A DNA stretch of 64,000 nucleotides from Oleispirillum naphthae (lineage in GTDB: Bacteria > Pseudomonadota > Alphaproteobacteria > Rhodospirillales > Rhodospirillaceae), in NCBI GenBank assembly GCA_027864655.1, contig JAQAZG010000002.1:62001-126000 (forward strand), written 5' to 3'. The notes under the pieces were generated by a model. It had not been told where the DNA came from, did no database searches, and saw only the letters and a program-made list of their open reading frames with translations. Shown here piece after piece: positions 60,107 to 64,000 of this stretch. Positions within the stretch are counted from its first letter, which is position 1. Each line of letters begins with the position of its first letter. The position numbers were made by a program, and so were the translations under genes.

Positions 60107-60919
60107 ATGAGCGAGGACCGCGACGACAGAGGGGGCGTGGGCAACGCGTTCGACCCGGCGACCCTGTTGGGGCTGGTGGGCGCGCTCGGCCTCGTCGCCG
60201 CCGCGCTCTACCTCGGCGGCGCGCCGCAGGCCTTCCTCGACGTGCCCTCCATGCTCATCGTCTTCGGCGGCACCTCGATGCTGACCATGGCGAGCTTCAC
60301 CGTCACCGACATGGGCGTCACCGTGGCCGCGATTCTGCGCACCGTCTCCTACCAGCGGCGCGACCCCTCGGCCACCGCGCTCGAACTCCTGCGCATCGCC
60401 GACGGCGCGCGCCGCGGCGGCCTGCTTTCCCTACAGGCGCCGCTCTCCCGCGGCGAGATCGCCGACCCGATGCTGCAGAAGGGCCTGACCATGGTGGTGG
60501 ACGGCCTCAAGGTCGAGGATGTGGAAGACGTCATCCGCCGCGAACTCGGCGCGATGCTCGGCCGCCACCGCAAGTCCGCCTCGGTGCTGCGCCGCGCCGC
60601 CGAGATCGCCCCGGCGATGGGGCTGATCGGCACCCTGATCGGTCTGGTGCAGATGCTCGGCCGCCTGTCCGACCCCGCGGCGATCGGCCCGGCGATGGCG
60701 GTGGCGCTGCTCACCACCTTCTACGGCGCGGTGCTGGCCCACATGGTCTTGAACCCGCTTGCCTCCAAGCTCGAGCGCAACTCCGCCGAGGAGGCGCTGA
60801 TCGGCCAGCTCACCCTGGTCACCACCGGTTCGATCGGACGGCAGGAAAACCCCCGCCGCCTGGAAATGCTGCTCAACAGCCTGATGCCGCCCGCCAAGCG
60901 CATCCGCTTCTACGATTGA
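60107..60919 (+). CDS. motA: MotA-like flagellar stator / MotA-TolQ-ExbB family protein
   Basis: A 270-residue membrane protein with four helices. MotA signatures are DVPSMLIVFGGTSMLTMASF near the N-terminus and the third and fourth helix pair APAMGLIGTLIGLVQML and GPAMAVALLTTFYGAVLAHMVLNPLASKLE. It would form the ion channel with a MotB partner, which is not in the window. The ATG at 60107 is chosen for its GAGGGG site; one 21 bases earlier is possible. The ion (proton or sodium) cannot be decided. Confidence 0.88.
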   Translation: MSEDRDDRGGVGNAFDPATLLGLVGALGLVAAALYLGGAPQAFLDVPSMLIVFGGTSMLTMASFTVTDMGVTVAAILRTVSYQRRDPSATALELLRIADGARRGGLLSLQAPLSRGEIADPMLQKGLTMVVDGLKVEDVEDVIRRELGAMLGRHRKSASVLRRAAEIAPAMGLIGTLIGLVQMLGRLSDPAAIGPAMAVALLTTFYGAVLAHMVLNPLASKLERNSAEEALIGQLTLVTTGSIGRQENPRRLEMLLNSLMPPAKRIRFYD

Positions 60920-60935
60920 GGGAGAAGGCACCACC

Positions 60936-62264
60936 ATGCGCCTGTTGATCGTCGGATCGCTCAGCAATCAGATCGGGGCCGCCAGCCGCATCGCGGTGGC
61001 GCGCGGCGCCGCGGTGCTGCAGGCCGACACCCCCGCGGCGGGGCTCGAGGTGCTGCGCGCCGGCAAGGGCGCCGACGTGGTGATGTTCGACGTGAGCCTC
61101 GACATCGTTTCCTTCATGCGCAGCCTGGAGGCGGAGCGCATCGGCGTGCCGGTGGTCGCCTGCGGCACCGAGACCGACGCCAAGGCCGCGGTGCGCGCCA
61201 TCCAGGCGGGCGCGAAGGAATACATCCCCCTGCCGCCGGATGCGGAAATGATCGCCGCGGTGCTGGAGGCGATCGCCGAGGAGAGCCACGCGCTGCTCTA
61301 CGCCGATCCGCGCATGGACCGCATCGTCAAGCTCGCCGCCCAGGTCGCGCCAAGCGAGGCGAGCATCCTGGTCACCGGCGAGTCCGGCACCGGCAAGGAG
61401 GTGATCGCCCATTTCATCCACGCGAAGAGCCGCCGCGCGAGCGCCCGCTTCGTCGCCGTCAACTGCGCCGCGATTCCCGAGAACCTGCTGGAATCCGAGC
61501 TCTTCGGCTATGAGAAGGGGGCGTTCACCGGCGCGGTGTCGCGCCGCGTCGGGCGCTTCGAGGAGGCCTCGGGCGGCACCCTGCTGCTCGACGAAATCTC
61601 CGAGATGGACACCCGGTTGCAGGCGAAACTCCTGCGCGCCATCCAGGAGAAGGAGATCGACCGCTTGGGCGGCGGCAAGCCGGTGAAGGTGGACACCCGC
61701 ATCATCGCCACCTCCAACCGCGACCTGAAGGCGGAGGTCAAGGCCGGGCGCTTCCGCGAGGACCTCTACTTCCGCTTGAACGTGCTCAACCTGCTGCTGC
61801 CGCCGCTGCGCGAGCGCAAGGCGGACATCCCGCTGCTCGCCGAGCACTTCGTGCGGAAGTACGCGGAGGCCAACGGCCTGCCGTTCCGCCCGCTTTCCGC
61901 CGCGGCGCGGGAGGAACTGCTGCGCCATGCCTGGCCGGGCAACGTGCGCGAACTGGAAAACACCCTGCACCGCGCCGTCCTCCTCGCCACCGGCGACGAG
62001 GTCGGGCCGGAGCAGATTCTCCTGCTGGAGGACGCGGACGACGCCGCGGAGGGGGGCGGCACAGGTTCCCTGGTCGGGCGCACCGTCGCCGACGTCGAAC
62101 GCGACCTGATCATCGACACGCTGAAGCACACCGTCGGCAACCGCACCCACGCGGCCCACATTCTCGGCATCTCCATCCGCACCCTGCGCAACAAGCTGCG
62201 CCAGTACATCGAGGAAGGTCACGCGGTGCCGGCGCCCGGTGAGGGCGAGGCCGTGGGTCCATAA
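60936..62264 (+). CDS. flbD: FlbD-like sigma-54-dependent transcriptional activator
   Basis: A 442-residue enhancer-binding protein. The N-terminal receiver-like domain (1-120) has one Asp (VVMFDVSLD) but lacks the acidic pair and the conserved Lys (KEYIPLPPD), so it is probably not phosphorylated in the usual way, as known for FlbD. The AAA+ domain has Walker A GESGTGKEV, the sigma-54 contact GAFTGA, and Walker B GGTLLLDEIS. The C-terminal Fis-type HTH reads THAAHILGISIRTLRNKLRQY. It should activate late flagellar genes from sigma-54 promoters. It lies within the flagellar operon, followed 5 bases later by flhA. Confidence 0.9.
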   Translation: MRLLIVGSLSNQIGAASRIAVARGAAVLQADTPAAGLEVLRAGKGADVVMFDVSLDIVSFMRSLEAERIGVPVVACGTETDAKAAVRAIQAGAKEYIPLPPDAEMIAAVLEAIAEESHALLYADPRMDRIVKLAAQVAPSEASILVTGESGTGKEVIAHFIHAKSRRASARFVAVNCAAIPENLLESELFGYEKGAFTGAVSRRVGRFEEASGGTLLLDEISEMDTRLQAKLLRAIQEKEIDRLGGGKPVKVDTRIIATSNRDLKAEVKAGRFREDLYFRLNVLNLLLPPLRERKADIPLLAEHFVRKYAEANGLPFRPLSAAAREELLRHAWPGNVRELENTLHRAVLLATGDEVGPEQILLLEDADDAAEGGGTGSLVGRTVADVERDLIIDTLKHTVGNRTHAAHILGISIRTLRNKLRQYIEEGHAVPAPGEGEAVGP

Positions 62265-62269
62265 GCGCA

Positions 62270-64000
62270 ATGGCGGGAAAAGGCGAAACCAGGCTGCCGG
62301 CCGAAACCGCGGCGCAATCCGCCGAAGGAGTCTCCCGCTTTGCCGGGGACTTCGGGGCCAAGGTGCTCGGCCGCCTCGGCAGCATGCTGAAACGCGGCGA
62401 TCTCGGCTTCGCCCTCGGCGTGGTGATGATCCTCGTCGTCCTCATCATGCCGCTGCCGCCCTGGCTGCTCGACATCGCGCTCGCCATGTCGATCACCTTC
62501 TCGGTGCTGGTGCTGATGATCGCGATCTTCATCGAGAAGCCGGTGGAGTTCTCGTCGTTTCCCCTGGTGCTCCTCATCGGCACCCTGATGCGCCTGTCGC
62601 TCAATCTCGCCTCCACCCGCCTCATTCTCGCCGACGGGCACATGGGCACCGGCGCCGCGGGCAAGGTGATCCAGGCCTTCGGCGGCTTCATCATGGGCGG
62701 CAACTTCGTCATCGGGGTGATCGTCTTCATCATCCTGGTGATCGTCAACTTCGTGGTCATCACCAAGGGTTCGGGCCGCATCGCCGAGGTGTCCGCCCGC
62801 TTCACCCTCGATGCCCTGCCCGGCAAGCAGATGGCGATCGACGCCGACCTGTCCGCCGGGTTGATCGACGAGATGGAGGCGCGCAAGCGCCGCGAGACCC
62901 TGGCCGAGGAAAGCGCCTTCTTCGGCGCGATGGACGGCGCTTCGAAGTTCGTGCGCGGCGACGCCATCGCCGGGTTGCTGATCACCGGCATCAACGTCGT
63001 CGGCGGCATGATCATCGGCATGGCGCAGGGCGGGCTGCCCTTCTCCAAGGCCGCCGACACCTACACCCGGCTCACCGTCGGCGACGGCCTGGTGTCGCAG
63101 ATTCCGGCGCTCATCGTCTCCGTCGCCGCGGGCGTGATGGTCTCCAAGGGCGGCCTCACCGAGAGCACCGACAAGGCTCTCTTCGCCCAGATGGGGAGCA
63201 CCCCGAAGGCGCTGGGCCTGTCCTCGGCGCTGGCGGGCGCGCTGGCGCTCCTGCCCGGCACGCCGCTGCTGCCGTTCCTGCTGCTTTCCGTGGCGGCGGG
63301 CGCGGGCGCCTATTTCGTCGGGCGCACGCAGAGCCGCCTCGAGGCCGCCGAGGCCGCCGAGGTCCAGGCCAAGACGCGGCAGGCGCCGCCGCCCGCCGAG
63401 GAGCCGATCTCGACCGCGCTGAAGATCGACAACGTGCGCCTGGAACTCGGCTACGGCCTGCTTTCGCTGATCAACGAAAGCGGCAACTACCGCCTCACCG
63501 ACCAGATCCGCGCGCTGCGCCGCGCGCTCGCCACCGAGATGGGCTTCGTCATGCCCTCGGTGCGCATCCAGGACAACATGCAGCTCGCCGCCAACCAGTA
63601 CGTCATCTACGTCAAGGACGTGGAGGCCGGGCACGGCGACCTGCGCCCCAACATGCTGCTGGTGATGGACCCGCGCGGCGACGAGATCACCCTGCCCGGC
63701 GAGAAGACCAACGAGCCGACCTTCGGCCTGCCCGCGATGTGGGTGGACATGGGCCACCGCGAGGAGGCGATGTTCCGCGGCTACACCGTGGTCGATCCGC
63801 CGACGGTGATCACCACCCACCTGACCGAGGTGGTGCGCGAGAGCATGGCCGACCTCCTCTCCTACACCGAGACGCAGAAGCTTCTCGACGAACTGGACAA
63901 GGAACACCAGAAGCTGGTCGCCGAGGTCATCCCCGCCCAGGTCACCGTCTCCGGCGTGCAGCGGGTGCTGCAGAACCTGTTGCAGGAGCGCGTCTCCATC
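62270..64000 (+). CDS. flhA: Flagellar export gate protein FlhA (3' end beyond window)
   Basis: 577 codons are visible of a protein usually near 700. Eight N-terminal helices include the FHIPEP-type region, here FSSFPLVLLIGTLMRLSLNLASTRLIL, and VEFVVITKGSGRIAEVSARFTLD-like sequence (NFVVITKGSGRIAEVSARF). The cytoplasmic domain follows after a Pro-rich linker (about 370), with LELGYGLLSLINE and ESMADLLSYTETQKLLDEL. It forms the nonameric export gate that binds FliI/FliJ and chaperones. The start is 5 bases after the flbD stop. Only the window edge truncates it. Confidence 0.95.
   Translation, partial: MAGKGETRLPAETAAQSAEGVSRFAGDFGAKVLGRLGSMLKRGDLGFALGVVMILVVLIMPLPPWLLDIALAMSITFSVLVLMIAIFIEKPVEFSSFPLVLLIGTLMRLSLNLASTRLILADGHMGTGAAGKVIQAFGGFIMGGNFVIGVIVFIILVIVNFVVITKGSGRIAEVSARFTLDALPGKQMAIDADLSAGLIDEMEARKRRETLAEESAFFGAMDGASKFVRGDAIAGLLITGINVVGGMIIGMAQGGLPFSKAADTYTRLTVGDGLVSQIPALIVSVAAGVMVSKGGLTESTDKALFAQMGSTPKALGLSSALAGALALLPGTPLLPFLLLSVAAGAGAYFVGRTQSRLEAAEAAEVQAKTRQAPPPAEEPISTALKIDNVRLELGYGLLSLINESGNYRLTDQIRALRRALATEMGFVMPSVRIQDNMQLAANQYVIYVKDVEAGHGDLRPNMLLVMDPRGDEITLPGEKTNEPTFGLPAMWVDMGHREEAMFRGYTVVDPPTVITTHLTEVVRESMADLLSYTETQKLLDELDKEHQKLVAEVIPAQVTVSGVQRVLQNLLQERVSI

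Noticed and set aside
1-64000. CRISPR array, rRNA, tRNA, prophage or transposase
   Set aside because: Nothing with regular spaced repeats, no RNA gene pattern, and no integrase, transposase or structural phage gene apart from the isolated needle/PAAR pair.

Overview
The window is high-GC DNA (roughly two thirds G+C by eye) from an alphaproteobacterium, most likely of the Rhodospirillales type. The indicators are a CtrA/ChpT cell-cycle pair placed inside a chemotaxis-flagellar cluster, a FlbD-like sigma-54 activator with a degenerate receiver, a class I lysyl-tRNA synthetase and a BamF-type lipoprotein. Nearly all coding regions are compact and many genes overlap by 4 bases. I see no rRNA, tRNA, CRISPR array or insertion sequence.

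Layout. (1) 1-8346, minus strand: a tightly coupled cluster ribF-ileS-lspA-bamF-M16 peptidase pair-nitrilase, running into the start of a probable flavoprotein at the edge. (2) 8347-14952: a sodium-translocating acyl-CoA decarboxylase locus (mmdA, mmdD, mmdC, mmdB), followed by two more mmdD-like genes, each behind a long structured leader. (3) 14951-20280, minus strand: a coiled-coil protein of unknown function, an NfeD/SPFH pair and a DinG-like helicase. (4) 20436-24660, accessory: an EF-hand protein, a detached VgrG needle with a PAAR tip protein, and a low-GC OLD-family ATPase/nuclease bracketed by inverted copies of an intergenic repeat. (5) 24754-29841: a YheO-type regulator with YjiH/YjiG-like membrane proteins and an M20 amidohydrolase, then a divergent Crp/Fnr regulator and chromate-type transporter sharing an Fnr-like palindrome. 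(6) 29860-42368: metabolic genes including a fused NfnA-NfnB transhydrogenase, P1 peptidase, EamA transporter, lysS, a class IV aminotransferase, pyrD and a HAD phosphatase. (7) 42379-45025: a XamI-type restriction-modification system between near-identical direct repeats. (8) 45012-46891: an AbrB-family membrane protein and nadK. (9) 47087-64000: chpT-cheA-cheY-cheB-cheR, divergent ctrA, then fliI-fliJ-fliF-fliG-fliH-fliN-motA-flbD-flhA, the last cut by the window end.

How the genes fit together. The decarboxylase sodium pump and the fused NfnAB enzyme both belong to anaerobic energy conservation: decarboxylation drives a sodium gradient, and NfnAB couples ferredoxin, NADH and NADPH. Finding both in one alphaproteobacterial segment suggests fermentative or anoxic growth. 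The motility block puts CtrA, its phosphodonor ChpT, the chemotaxis core and the flagellar export and switch genes side by side, with CtrA-like sites in the ctrA/fliI gap and before fliF.

A modular family of GC-rich intergenic palindromes recurs at least eight times, nearly always just after stop codons. Both defence loci lie between copies of it, so these repeats look like landing or recombination sites as well as terminators. All functional calls rest on reading motifs and protein character; no database search was run.
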